Below, piece by piece: positions 46,543-54,580 of a DNA stretch of 64,000 bases. A program made the position numbers and the translations under genes. This stretch comes from Paenibacillus sp. FSL K6-1330 (GTDB lineage Bacteria > Bacillota > Bacilli > Paenibacillales > Paenibacillaceae). The notes beneath the pieces were generated by a model, which had not been told where the DNA came from, searched no databases, and saw only the letters and a program-made list of their open reading frames with translations. Location of the stretch: NCBI RefSeq assembly GCF_037976825.1, contig NZ_CP150269.1:1531501-1595500 (forward strand), given 5' to 3'. Numbering within the stretch: the stretch's first letter is position 1; every line of letters starts with the position of its first letter.

Positions 46543-46599
46543 CCTTATCACGGAACAAGGCGTAGAGATGACATGACATTGAAATGGAGAGTTCCCATT

Positions 46600-46863
46600 A
46601 TGCGTAAAATCTCAGCATGGACGTTTATTCTGCCTATCCTCTTATTCACAATTGAGATTTTATTTGTCCGCGACGGGCACTGGTTTCACTATTACGGACT
46701 TCTGTCCACTGTCTTTCTTCCACCATTCGGGATTGCGCTATCCATACGTTCCTATGGAATAACAGACTCGAACAAGGACCTGCTATTTATAGCCTGCAAT
46801 GTGCTTGCGTTATTCTCTTATTTTATCTACACTTTTTTAGGATATCTAATGCTGGGTCCATAG
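46600..46863 (+). CDS. Small membrane protein of unknown function
   Basis: This 87-residue protein has three hydrophobic segments: WTFILPILLFTIEILFV, FHYYGLLSTVFLPPFGIAL and LLFIACNVLALFSYFIYTFL. ATG 46600 follows TGGAGAG at good spacing; an earlier in-frame start would lie inside the nagA terminator. Family not recognised. Confidence 0.6.
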   Translation: MRKISAWTFILPILLFTIEILFVRDGHWFHYYGLLSTVFLPPFGIALSIRSYGITDSNKDLLFIACNVLALFSYFIYTFLGYLMLGP

Positions 46864-46909
46864 GAGGGCATGTTGGTGTACCAACATAGAGGCAGCTACG
46901 GGTAAGTTA

Positions 46910-47011
46910 TTGATCATCGAATATCTATTGGTTGGCGGGGGCTATAGCCTTTATCAGTGGAGGGAATGGGAATTATCTCGGGAACAATATGAATCCGATC
47001 GGTTCGCATAA
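46910..47011 (+). pseudogene. Possible small ORF or gene remnant
   Basis: A 33-codon frame from TTG reads with protein-like composition (IIEYLLVGGGYSLYQWREWE near its start) and ends just before a terminator. Upstream, ATG 46870 with AGGAGG encodes only 11 residues in another frame. It may be the tail of a decayed gene. Weak support. Confidence 0.25.
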
Positions 47012-47042
47012 GATGAGGCACTAACCATCAATATTTAGTTTG

Positions 47043-47074
47043 GCACCTCCGAGTGGGCGGATGGTGCTTTTTTT
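47043..47074 (+). terminator. Terminator
   Basis: GCACC/GGTGC with an inner TCCG/CGG stem and a run of seven T, upstream of the OmpR-type regulator gene. Confidence 0.75.
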
Positions 47075-47147
47075 AGATTCGCTTTTACAACTCTATTACA
47101 AAACAATAATAATATGATTGTAGAAGTAGGGGGAGGGGGGAATAATT

Positions 47148-47801
47148 GTGGCAGCGATTTTAATAGTTGAGGATGAAGTATCAATCAATGAATTGATTAA
47201 ACGAAATTTGCAGCTTGTGGGGCATCAGTGCACTTCGGTTTTGGATGGTGAAGCTGCGATTTCTGAAATACAATGCCATAACTATGATCTGATCATTTTG
47301 GATGTGATGCTGCCTGAATTTGACGGGTTTGAAGTGTTTAAAGAAGTACATGGCACTCCCACCATTTTCTTAACGGCACGTAACAGCTTATCGGATCGAA
47401 TAACAGGCTTTTCCATGGGGGCTGACGATTATTTGACCAAGCCCTTTGAAATGCTGGAGCTATTGGCTCGTGTCGAAGCGGTGCTGCGGCGAACCCAAAA
47501 AAATAAAAAATGCTTTGAAGCGGGAGAGGTGAGGATTGATTTTGATGGCCGTCAGGTATTTTATAAGGGAGAGCTTGTGGAATGCACACCGAAAGAATAT
47601 GAGTTGCTGGAAGTGCTTGTAAACAACCGCAATATTGCATTGTCCAGGGAGCGGCTTCTGGAGCTCGTGTGGGGCCATGATTATGAAGGCGAAACCCGGA
47701 CGATTGATGTTCATATCCAAAGACTGAGGAAAAAATTAGGTTGGGAGAACGTGATCAAAACCGTCTATAAGCTGGGTTACCGCTTGGAGGTAAGCCGATG
47801 A
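47148..47801 (+). CDS. OmpR-family response regulator
   Basis: This 217-residue protein has a receiver (ILIVEDEVSINELIKRNL, phosphoacceptor in DLIILDVMLPEFDGFEV, Lys in DDYLTKPFEMLELLARVEAVLRR) and an OmpR/PhoB winged helix (CTPKEYELLEVLVNN, TIDVHIQRLRKKLG). The start is GTG 47148 after a G-rich site. Its stop overlaps the kinase start (ATGA). Confidence 0.93.
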   Translation: MAAILIVEDEVSINELIKRNLQLVGHQCTSVLDGEAAISEIQCHNYDLIILDVMLPEFDGFEVFKEVHGTPTIFLTARNSLSDRITGFSMGADDYLTKPFEMLELLARVEAVLRRTQKNKKCFEAGEVRIDFDGRQVFYKGELVECTPKEYELLEVLVNNRNIALSRERLLELVWGHDYEGETRTIDVHIQRLRKKLGWENVIKTVYKLGYRLEVSR

Positions 47802-49195
47802 AATATAGAACCTTTTTAACGACGCTTGTGCTTTTTCTGTTCTCCTTCAATCTCGGGATATTTATCATTTCTGTCGCTTCATTCAAAGATACGGTTCATC
47901 GAGCAGAAGAAAGAAGTTTGGGCGAACATTATTTTATTACGTCTGCGCTTATAAAGGATTTTCGTGCAGTGGAGAGCCGCGGAGTTCATATTGAGGGCTC
48001 ATTGGCTTCTCTGCTCCAACCCTACAGTTATCTGTCCGGGGATCAGAAGGTTAAGCTGGCGCTTTACAAGGGCGAACAGCTTGCCTACTCCAATCGGCTG
48101 GAAATGGTATTGCCGAGCCGTTTTTTGGAGCCGCCGAAGGACGGAAATCGTTTGGTTGCGATGCAAAAAACAGGTGGCCATTCCTATGTCATTGTTTCGG
48201 GGAAGCTTCCTGCGCCATATGATTCCTATACCATGGTCTATCTTTATGATGCGACAGATGCCATCACCGCATGGAAACATATGAAAAACGTGCTGTTTTT
48301 CGCAGGATTTATTCTTTCCTGTCTGCTTGCGCTTGGTCTTATGTTATTACTTAATCGAATATTCAAGCCACTGTCGCAGATTTCCCAAACCTCCCGTAAT
48401 ATCGCAGCGGGTGCATATGAAACCAGGCTTCCGGTATCCGGGCGTGATGAGCTGTCCGAAATGGCACAAAGCTTCAATCATATGGCGTATGAAATCCAGC
48501 GTCAAATGACGGAGCTTATCGACGCCGCGGACAAAAAGCAGCAGTTTATTGATAATTTTGCCCATGAACTCCGTACACCCTTGACCGCAATCTATGGATA
48601 CGCCGAATATATGCAAAAGGCTGCCCTGACTGAGGACGAGAGGCTGTCCGCGATCAGCTATATCATGTCGGAAAGCCGGCGTATGCAGACGATGTCCTAT
48701 CAATTACTCGAATTGGCGAATCTTAAAAACGATGAGATTGGCTGGGAAGCACAGAATGTAACCGGTCTCTTTCGATCTGTCCAACAGACACTGCATAGTA
48801 AAATTACGGAAAAAGATATACAAATCGAGTTTATTTGTGAAATAGATGCTGTGTGGGGAGACGCCTGCTTGCTGCAAAGTCTGTTTGTCAATCTGATTGA
48901 CAATGCGATAAAGGCATGCAGCACGGGCGGACATATCGTAGTGCGTGCCGCCATAGAGGCCGGAAAGAAGACGGTTTATATCCAGGATAACGGAAAAGGG
49001 ATGAGCGCTGAAATACTCCGGCATATTACAGAACCTTTTTATCGCGGAGAGAAATCACGAAACCGCAGGGACGGCGGCGCCGGATTAGGCTTGGCCATCT
49101 GTCAACAGATCGTCTTGCGTCACCGCGCGGAGCTTGCGTTTACGAGCCATCCCGGGGAAGGAACGACAGTCAAAGTAATTTTTACAACTTCATAA
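47798..49195 (+). CDS. Sensor histidine kinase (HAMP, HisKA, HATPase)
   Basis: This 465-residue protein has membrane segments FLTTLVLFLFSFNLGIFIISV and VLFFAGFILSCLLALGLMLLL flanking an extracellular sensor of about 130 residues. A HAMP follows, then HisKA with FIDNFAHELRTPLTAIYGYAEYM and a HATPase with FVNLIDNAIKAC, IQDNGKGMS and GAGLGLAICQQIV. It is partner of the OmpR-type regulator. The PepSY-like secreted protein gene 80 bases downstream is a likely target or co-component. Confidence 0.93.
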   Translation: MKYRTFLTTLVLFLFSFNLGIFIISVASFKDTVHRAEERSLGEHYFITSALIKDFRAVESRGVHIEGSLASLLQPYSYLSGDQKVKLALYKGEQLAYSNRLEMVLPSRFLEPPKDGNRLVAMQKTGGHSYVIVSGKLPAPYDSYTMVYLYDATDAITAWKHMKNVLFFAGFILSCLLALGLMLLLNRIFKPLSQISQTSRNIAAGAYETRLPVSGRDELSEMAQSFNHMAYEIQRQMTELIDAADKKQQFIDNFAHELRTPLTAIYGYAEYMQKAALTEDERLSAISYIMSESRRMQTMSYQLLELANLKNDEIGWEAQNVTGLFRSVQQTLHSKITEKDIQIEFICEIDAVWGDACLLQSLFVNLIDNAIKACSTGGHIVVRAAIEAGKKTVYIQDNGKGMSAEILRHITEPFYRGEKSRNRRDGGAGLGLAICQQIVLRHRAELAFTSHPGEGTTVKVIFTTS

Positions 49196-49278
49196 TGACT
49201 TGGTGATGGTTCTATAATTTGGCTATTCTATACTGCTTATTGTGATCACAAACCAAAACGATGGAGGAGTGAATTCAG

Positions 49279-50172
49279 ATGAAAACAAACAGATCGGAAA
49301 GAAAAAAATTTAAAAAAACCATATTAGCGGCTACAGCGGTTATTGGGGCCAGCACACTATTGTTCCAGGGATTCACACAGGCAGCGACGGCGACGGAATT
49401 CAAAAAAACAAATACGATCCCTACAAGTTATTCGAATTATGCAGCCGGATCATCCCAAGCGGTGCCAAACAGCTTGCCGAAAGGCTACCAAAAAGCGAAT
49501 TACAAGATAGGAGCCATTGATCTTGAATATTACCGCAACCAGAAGCCGACCAGCAAGGACATGCCAAAAGAAGAGGCGGCGGAAATTGGCGCACGGGCCT
49601 TGTGGGAAGTATTCGGTCTGAACCTGGAGGGTCAGGTGATTGAAATGGGCTACGAGCAGCCAGCCGAAAGTCTCCCCCGTTCGAGATGGTACGCTGATGT
49701 GCTCGTGAACGGTAAGCGTAGTTATTCTTTCTCTGTGGATTCGGTAACAGGAGAATTATTTGACATTGTCCACGGTAGAACGCTAGATAAAAAGGTTTCA
49801 GTAGCTTTTGATCCGGCACTTGATAAAAACCCGCAGGAATATGTTGCGCTGGCGAAGAAACTGGCGGAGAAATATAACGTTGTTCACGGTCCAATCAAGT
49901 CGGTTGCATATAACGGCCAAGGCTACAGCGACAATGATCCGACGATTTCACTTGATATCAAAGGCGAAGATGGGGAAATAGCTTTGATGACTTTCTCTCG
50001 ATATGACAAGGCGCTGCTCGGTATCGGTTATAACGGGTCATATAAGCCATCACTGGAATTCAGTGAAAGGCTCATGAAGCGGGTGGAGGAAAAGGCCAAA
50101 AAGCTTGAAAAGTCAGCTCCCCCAACCAATGAGAACGAAGGATCCTTTCTGAGGGTTTTGGATTTGGATTGA
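49279..50172 (+). CDS. Secreted PepSY-like domain protein
   Basis: This 297-residue protein has an N-terminal export signal (KKTILAATAVIGASTLLFQG, cleavage near TQAAT). Two PepSY-like units follow: EAAEIGARALWEVFGLNLEG...RSRWYADVLVNGKRSYSFSVDSVTGELFDI, then EYVALAKKLAEKYNVVHGPI...ISLDIKGEDGEIALMTFSR. PepSY domains modulate proteases or sense at the cell surface. GGAGG precedes ATG 49279. It probably belongs to the two-component unit upstream. Assignment is by pattern only. Confidence 0.65.
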   Translation: MKTNRSERKKFKKTILAATAVIGASTLLFQGFTQAATATEFKKTNTIPTSYSNYAAGSSQAVPNSLPKGYQKANYKIGAIDLEYYRNQKPTSKDMPKEEAAEIGARALWEVFGLNLEGQVIEMGYEQPAESLPRSRWYADVLVNGKRSYSFSVDSVTGELFDIVHGRTLDKKVSVAFDPALDKNPQEYVALAKKLAEKYNVVHGPIKSVAYNGQGYSDNDPTISLDIKGEDGEIALMTFSRYDKALLGIGYNGSYKPSLEFSERLMKRVEEKAKKLEKSAPPTNENEGSFLRVLDLD

Positions 50173-50212
50173 GATATGTTCTTAAAATGGTAAAGTGAAG
50201 TTTCAGCCTGTA

Positions 50213-50240
50213 AGCCGCCACGATGTTGGCGGCTTTTTTG
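50213..50240 (+). terminator. Terminator after the PepSY-like gene
   Basis: AGCCGCCA pairs with TGGCGGCT, followed by six T. Confidence 0.88.
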
Positions 50241-50250
50241 TATAAGAAAA

Positions 50251-50421
50251 CCCCCGGTTCGACCGGGGGTTCAGGAAGGCTTATAGCTATGAGTAAAAAT
50301 CCCTTGAACATCATGATAAGATGATAGCCGGTTAGAGGGCCGCATCATCAAGATCAAGGAGGACAAGGAAATGGATAAAAGCAGTCTAGCACATACACGA
50401 TGGAACTACGATTCTGATTGA
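50251..50421 (+). mobile_element. Decayed IS200-type element (left end and start of tnpA)
   Basis: CCCCCGGT/ACCGGGGG (50251-50269) is a hairpin of the kind found at IS200 left ends. About 100 bases later, AAGGAGG and ATG 50371 open a frame reading MDKSSLAHTRWN then YDSD and stop. IS200 TnpA proteins commonly begin M-[ED]-K-x-S-L-[AS]-H-T-[RK]-W-N-C-K-Y-H, so the first 12 codons look like a tnpA start whose remainder is lost. The rest of 50173-50495 holds no other gene. Confidence 0.6.
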
Positions 50422-50495
50422 AACGCAGCGTTGGGTATATCTGCCGCTATTCTTATATTGAACGAATATTTATCGATTATTCGATAGAACTATCG

Positions 50496-51278
50496 TTACA
50501 TTTCTTCGTATACCTTTTCTAAATACTTAATGGATACTTGTTGTGCCTCAGATTTTATTTGTATATCGCTTTCATATCCTCGTCTTAGATTTACATATAA
50601 TGATATCGTATGCTTAATCGCGTTATAGCAACTTTCTTTTTCATGAAGAGCAATTGTTTTTCCCAGTTCCTCGATAAGTTCAGGGGCATGTCTTTCAATT
50701 TTCCGTACCCCATTTGGAAGTGAATTGTGTTGCATTAAAATTAATGGACCAATAACAGCCTCTCTAACAAATGAAAGAAGACTGATGACTTCGAATAACT
50801 CTCCTCTGCCGAGTTTAGTAGCACCATAATGTATCCAAACCCAGAAACGGTCTTCAATCCATTGAAGATCAGGGGAAGGATAAGAAAACTTGATTTCATT
50901 CAGAAGCTGTTCCAAAGAGGAATTCCGTTGCCATACCACAACAGGCTTTTCTACTCCATCCTTTATTTCTTCGATTGTTACAAATTTAAAATCAACATGA
51001 AGAGGGCCATGGTACAAGCCAATGAGTAACCGTGGCTCACCTACATGTTCACCAGTAAACCCGGATAAAAGGTGACCAAATTCACCAACGATTTGCAGTC
51101 TATTCATCATAATGTCCGTTTTAAAGGTTGGATCATAGACAAGAATCAAATCAAGATCGCTAAACTGATCCATCGTATTAGTTCTCATTGACCCCCCAGC
51201 AAGTACACCTACAAATCGTTCGTCATCTTTTATCTTCTTTATAAGATTTTGAATAAACTCTTCATGTTGTTTTAACAT
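50496..51278 (-). CDS. Nucleotidyltransferase-domain protein
   Basis: This 260-residue protein has a polymerase-beta-like nucleotidyltransferase active site: GVLAGGSMRTNTMDQFSDLDLILVYD (GS motif with paired Asp), then HGPLHVDFKFV with a third acidic residue. The C-terminal half is helical, as in aminoglycoside or lincosamide nucleotidyltransferases. The layout resembles AadK-like enzymes, but drug modification is not shown. AGGAGTG places the start at ATG 51278. Codon use is more AT-rich than its neighbours, and the IS200 remnant lies next to it, so acquisition by transfer is possible. Confidence 0.72.
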   Translation of the reverse strand: MLKQHEEFIQNLIKKIKDDERFVGVLAGGSMRTNTMDQFSDLDLILVYDPTFKTDIMMNRLQIVGEFGHLLSGFTGEHVGEPRLLIGLYHGPLHVDFKFVTIEEIKDGVEKPVVVWQRNSSLEQLLNEIKFSYPSPDLQWIEDRFWVWIHYGATKLGRGELFEVISLLSFVREAVIGPLILMQHNSLPNGVRKIERHAPELIEELGKTIALHEKESCYNAIKHTISLYVNLRRGYESDIQIKSEAQQVSIKYLEKVYEEM

Positions 51279-51406
51279 GCTTATCACTCCTGAAATTTGA
51301 CCTATTTAAAAATAGGTATTACGCCATCGTAACATAATTGATGAATCATATTCAATATTGATTTTCTAATCGAAAGAGTTTGAATAATCCATAAGGTTGG
51401 CTGCCT

Positions 51407-52354
51407 CTAATCGTATTTCGCCATCATCTCTGTGAGTATCCCCTTAATGCGATTCACCAGCTCCTGCGGCTCCTTCACGGTGGCTTCATTTCCTAATCCG
51501 ATAAAAAATTTAGCAAAATACAAAAGCTCGCTCGCAGGGACATTCTGATCGAGCCGTCCGCTTCCATCCGGCCGCATGTCAATGAGGGGAACAGGACACA
51601 ATTCGGATTCACAGCGCTGAACGCCTTCCCGGCTCAGATCAACCACCATCCGGACATAGACCGATTTCTCTGCCCCGTATTCCCTCCAATTGCCCAGATG
51701 GATATGGCGGTTATCCCGCGGCTCGATTCCGGTTGTATCATAGGCCACGGACTTCATGCGGTCACAGCGGAACAGGCGAAAATCATCGCGCAGAAAACAA
51801 TAAGCGGGACAATACCAGAAGCCATTGCTTGCATAAATGCCCACGGGCTGGATACTCCGCTCGGCATAGCCTTCCCTGCTCTCGTATAACACCGTTACGA
51901 CCCGCTGGTCGACAGCGGCATCCAGAAGAACGCCGAGAGATTCAACCTTCTGCTGCCTTGTATGCGTCAAAAAATCCACCCGGTTCTTCATCTGGTCAAT
52001 CCGGTCGCGCACATCCCCGGGCATGTAATAATAAAATTTTTGAAGTGCGGTAGAGGACTCGGCTTCAAAGGGAAGAAATAGATAGTGACGCAGGGCGTGG
52101 CTGGCAAAAAACATCGCGACGGCTTCTTCCTCGCTAAAAGCGATTGGCGGAAGAATTCGTTCCTTCAGAACCTGATATCCACCGTGCGGTCCTACCTCGG
52201 AATAAAGTGGAACGCCCAGCTCGCTTAGCTCCTGCAGGTCCCGCAAGATCGTGCGAGAGGACACGCCGAATTGATCGGCCAATTCCCTTACCGTGAATTT
52301 CCGCATCCGGTTCACGGTCATCATCAGCTCCATGAGACGTTTGGATTTGGACAT
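51407..52354 (-). CDS. YafY-type HTH/WYL-domain transcriptional regulator
   Basis: This 315-residue protein has a DeoR-like helix-turn-helix (KFTVRELADQFGVSSRTILRDLQELSELGVPLYSEVGPHGGYQ) followed by a WYL domain (QPVGIYASNGFWYCPAYCFLRDDFRLFRCDRM) and a C-terminal WCX extension. MSKSKRL at 52354, with GGAG 8 bases upstream, is the likely start. It is divergent from a DinB gene, a frequent pairing, and a palindrome lies between them. Confidence 0.87.
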   Translation of the reverse strand: MSKSKRLMELMMTVNRMRKFTVRELADQFGVSSRTILRDLQELSELGVPLYSEVGPHGGYQVLKERILPPIAFSEEEAVAMFFASHALRHYLFLPFEAESSTALQKFYYYMPGDVRDRIDQMKNRVDFLTHTRQQKVESLGVLLDAAVDQRVVTVLYESREGYAERSIQPVGIYASNGFWYCPAYCFLRDDFRLFRCDRMKSVAYDTTGIEPRDNRHIHLGNWREYGAEKSVYVRMVVDLSREGVQRCESELCPVPLIDMRPDGSGRLDQNVPASELLYFAKFFIGLGNEATVKEPQELVNRIKGILTEMMAKYD

Positions 52355-52383
52355 AAGATCAGCTCCGTATCGTTTGATGACTA

Positions 52384-52398
52384 TGACAATAGTTGTCA
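52384..52398. promoter_or_regulatory. Palindromic operator between the WYL regulator and DinB genes
   Basis: TGACAA TAG TTGTCA is a perfect 6-bp inverted repeat around TAG, 29 bases upstream of the regulator ATG and 67 bases before the DinB start. It is the probable binding site of the WYL regulator on both promoters. Confidence 0.6.
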
Positions 52399-52465
52399 CC
52401 ATTATACGCTATACTGGCTGTAGAACCCAGAGACCCCTTATAACTAAAAAATGGAGTGATGAAAC

Positions 52466-52954
52466 GTGAGTCAATTGAATGAAATGAAGCAGTTGTTATT
52501 TGAGGAACTGGAGCTTATCGTTAGAACCAGTTCGAATCTGATCGGCAAAATTTCGCCAGAACACTGGGATTACAGACCTGCCCACAATATGAGGTCGCTT
52601 CAGGAGCTGGTTTACCATCTCGTTTCGGTACCTGCTACCGATTTATTGATTCTGCAAGAGAAGAGTGAAGCGGAGATCCGGGAGCTGGAGGCAAGCATTG
52701 CTGCAGACGGCGTAGACAAGGACAAGCTGATTTCCTGGATGACGAAGGGACTTGCGGATGTAAAGTCATACATGAATGGGTTGACGGATGAAGAATTTAT
52801 GCAAAAGAAAACTAAACCCTTCTATTTGGAGCAAGGTTCAACGCAAGCCAAGTGGCTGATTGAAATCGTCACGCATGCCCAGCATCATCGGGCGCAAATG
52901 TTCAATTACCTGAAAGCCCAGGGTTATGAAGTGAGCATGTTCGATTTATATTAA
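52466..52954 (+). CDS. DinB-family protein
   Basis: This 162-residue protein has the DinB four-helix fold with metal-site candidates in LQELVYHLVSVP and THAQHHRAQMFNYLKAQGYEV. The start is GTG 52466 after ATGGAGTGATG. It probably depends on the divergent WYL regulator. It differs from the DinB protein at 6963 and may be an enzyme or a stress protein. Confidence 0.82.
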   Translation: MSQLNEMKQLLFEELELIVRTSSNLIGKISPEHWDYRPAHNMRSLQELVYHLVSVPATDLLILQEKSEAEIRELEASIAADGVDKDKLISWMTKGLADVKSYMNGLTDEEFMQKKTKPFYLEQGSTQAKWLIEIVTHAQHHRAQMFNYLKAQGYEVSMFDLY

Positions 52955-52998
52955 AGTTAAAGCACGGATATCCAGCGATAATTAAAGGAGAAGTAAAG

Positions 52999-53610
52999 AT
53001 GCTGAATATGTTTTTAACATCTTCGTTTAAAGATGTTGCTGATCTTTTTAGAGAATTCGTTGCTGATGATCTGAAAGGCAGGAGTTTAACGTTTATTCCT
53101 ACTGCGAGTATTCCAGAAGAAATCACCCACTATATTTATACAGCAAAAGAAGCATTCGAAAAGTTGGGAGTCGTCGTTGAAGAGCTTGATATTTCTGCAG
53201 CTCCATTGCAGGAAATCAAAGAAAAGCTAGAACGAAATGATTTTATCTACGTATCTGGTGGAAATACGTTCTACTTGTTACAAGAGCTGCGGAAATCAGG
53301 GGCAGACAAGATCATAACAGAGCAAGTTCATTCGGGAAAATTGTATATTGGAGAATCAGCGGGATCTATAATAACATCTCCCGATATAGAGTATGTAAAA
53401 TTCATGGATGATATAGGTAAAGCCACTACATTGAAATCGTTCGAGGGTTTAAACTTCATAAATGTTTATCCTGTTCCGCATTATAACAACGAACCTTTTA
53501 AAGACGCAGCTTCTGATTTAATGGCTCACTACAATTCTAAATTAAATCTCGTGCCTATTTCCAATACGCAAGTAATCCAAGTTGAAAAAGATAAAATAGT
53601 TGTTCGTTAA
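52999..53610 (+). CDS. Peptidase E-like (S51, type 1 glutamine amidotransferase-like) protein
   Basis: This 203-residue protein has the class I GATase-like fold of S51 peptidases. YVSGGNTFYLLQELRKSG forms the oxyanion region, LYIGESAGSIITS holds the nucleophile Ser, and VYPVPHYNNEPF a candidate His. Family members cleave Asp-X dipeptides or process cyanophycin; the substrate here is unknown. GGAGAAG precedes ATG 52999. AT-rich codon use sets it slightly apart from its neighbours. Confidence 0.83.
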   Translation: MLNMFLTSSFKDVADLFREFVADDLKGRSLTFIPTASIPEEITHYIYTAKEAFEKLGVVVEELDISAAPLQEIKEKLERNDFIYVSGGNTFYLLQELRKSGADKIITEQVHSGKLYIGESAGSIITSPDIEYVKFMDDIGKATTLKSFEGLNFINVYPVPHYNNEPFKDAASDLMAHYNSKLNLVPISNTQVIQVEKDKIVVR

Positions 53611-53635
53611 AATGATATTCGATTCGATGATTGAT

Positions 53636-53662
53636 GGGATGGCAACTGCCATCCCTTTTTTT
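53636..53662 (+). terminator. Terminator after the S51-like gene
   Basis: GGGATGGCA pairs with TGCCATCCC, followed by seven T. Confidence 0.92.
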
Positions 53663-53751
53663 ATCTTATATATAAATATAATTTCAATTGAAAGTGACGC
53701 AACGTCATCTTGTACAATGGTTTCAAAGTTGAAAAGGGGTGTTAGAAAGAT

Positions 53752-54420
53752 ATGAAACGATACGCAGCTGCAATTCTATGTGTCCTATGCGTGTTATTGC
53801 TCAGTGCATGCAATTCCACGGACGAAGAGGAGGCTCTTCAACGCGTAACGCTTGAGGAGGTTGAAGTGCTGGAGATTGACCATGGCAGCACGACCTTGTT
53901 CGTCGAGACAGCGAATGTGGAAGCATTGGAAGTTTCGCTGCTCAGAAACACCAAGTCCGCTGGGGCTGTTGTTGATCAGGATGGCAATCGGGTAAAGATT
54001 CGTTTAGATAACGACATCACGCGGATGTTGAATATCGGCAGGATGCCGCAGCTTAGTGTGAGAATTCCTGCGGACTATGCAGGGAAGGTCGTAATTGATG
54101 GTTCTTCCGGCAAAGTAACGGGAACTGGGTTGCAAAATCATAGCCTCGAGGTGAAGGGGAAAAGCGGGAATATCTCACTTGCGTTCACCCGTTTGAATAA
54201 CGATGTGGAGGTATCGGCGACAAGTGGAAACGTGAACATCCAGCTGGATGAAGAAACACCTGATGTGACATGGATGCTGCAATCCGGAAGCGGACATCGG
54301 TCCATTGCCGTTCTGCTCCAGGACAGGAAGGAGAGCAATCGGAAGACGGAAGGGCGATCCGGTCATGGCAAGCATGAGGTGAAGCTCAAAACCTCCTCGG
54401 GGAACATCTCGATAAAATAA
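53752..54420 (+). CDS. DUF4097-type beta-repeat lipoprotein
   Basis: This 222-residue protein has a lipoprotein signal (AAILCVLCVLLLSACNS, Cys near residue 20). The rest is a DUF4097/DUF2807-like beta-helix with repeated G-S-G-N strands: VVIDGSSGKVTGTGL, LEVKGKSGNISLAF, VEVSATSGNVNIQL and VKLKTSSGNISIK. Such proteins are surface or envelope-stress associated, with no assigned reaction. GGGGTG precedes ATG 53752. Confidence 0.8.
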   Translation: MKRYAAAILCVLCVLLLSACNSTDEEEALQRVTLEEVEVLEIDHGSTTLFVETANVEALEVSLLRNTKSAGAVVDQDGNRVKIRLDNDITRMLNIGRMPQLSVRIPADYAGKVVIDGSSGKVTGTGLQNHSLEVKGKSGNISLAFTRLNNDVEVSATSGNVNIQLDEETPDVTWMLQSGSGHRSIAVLLQDRKESNRKTEGRSGHGKHEVKLKTSSGNISIK

Positions 54421-54442
54421 TCATGCAAGAACAGAGCTTAAG

Positions 54443-54526
54443 AAAAAAACAAGCATCCCCATACTCGTCCTTTGCAAGAGTTCACAGCTTTTACGACCCT
54501 TGAAGCAGACCATAAGAGGATGCTTG
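54443..54526 (-). terminator. Terminator of the erythromycin-esterase-family gene (minus strand)
   Basis: On the minus strand CAAGCATCC and GGATGCTTG pair around a loop of about 59 bases, followed by seven T. The large loop makes it less certain. Confidence 0.55.
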
Positions 54527-54580
54527 GCATGTTAACCTATTCAAGTTTTTTATATAACAAAGAAGAATGATAGCACTTAT

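Noticed and set aside
46489..46599. A longer start for the small membrane protein
   Set aside because: It would place the coding region across the nagA terminator hairpin. ATG 46600 has a better ribosome site.
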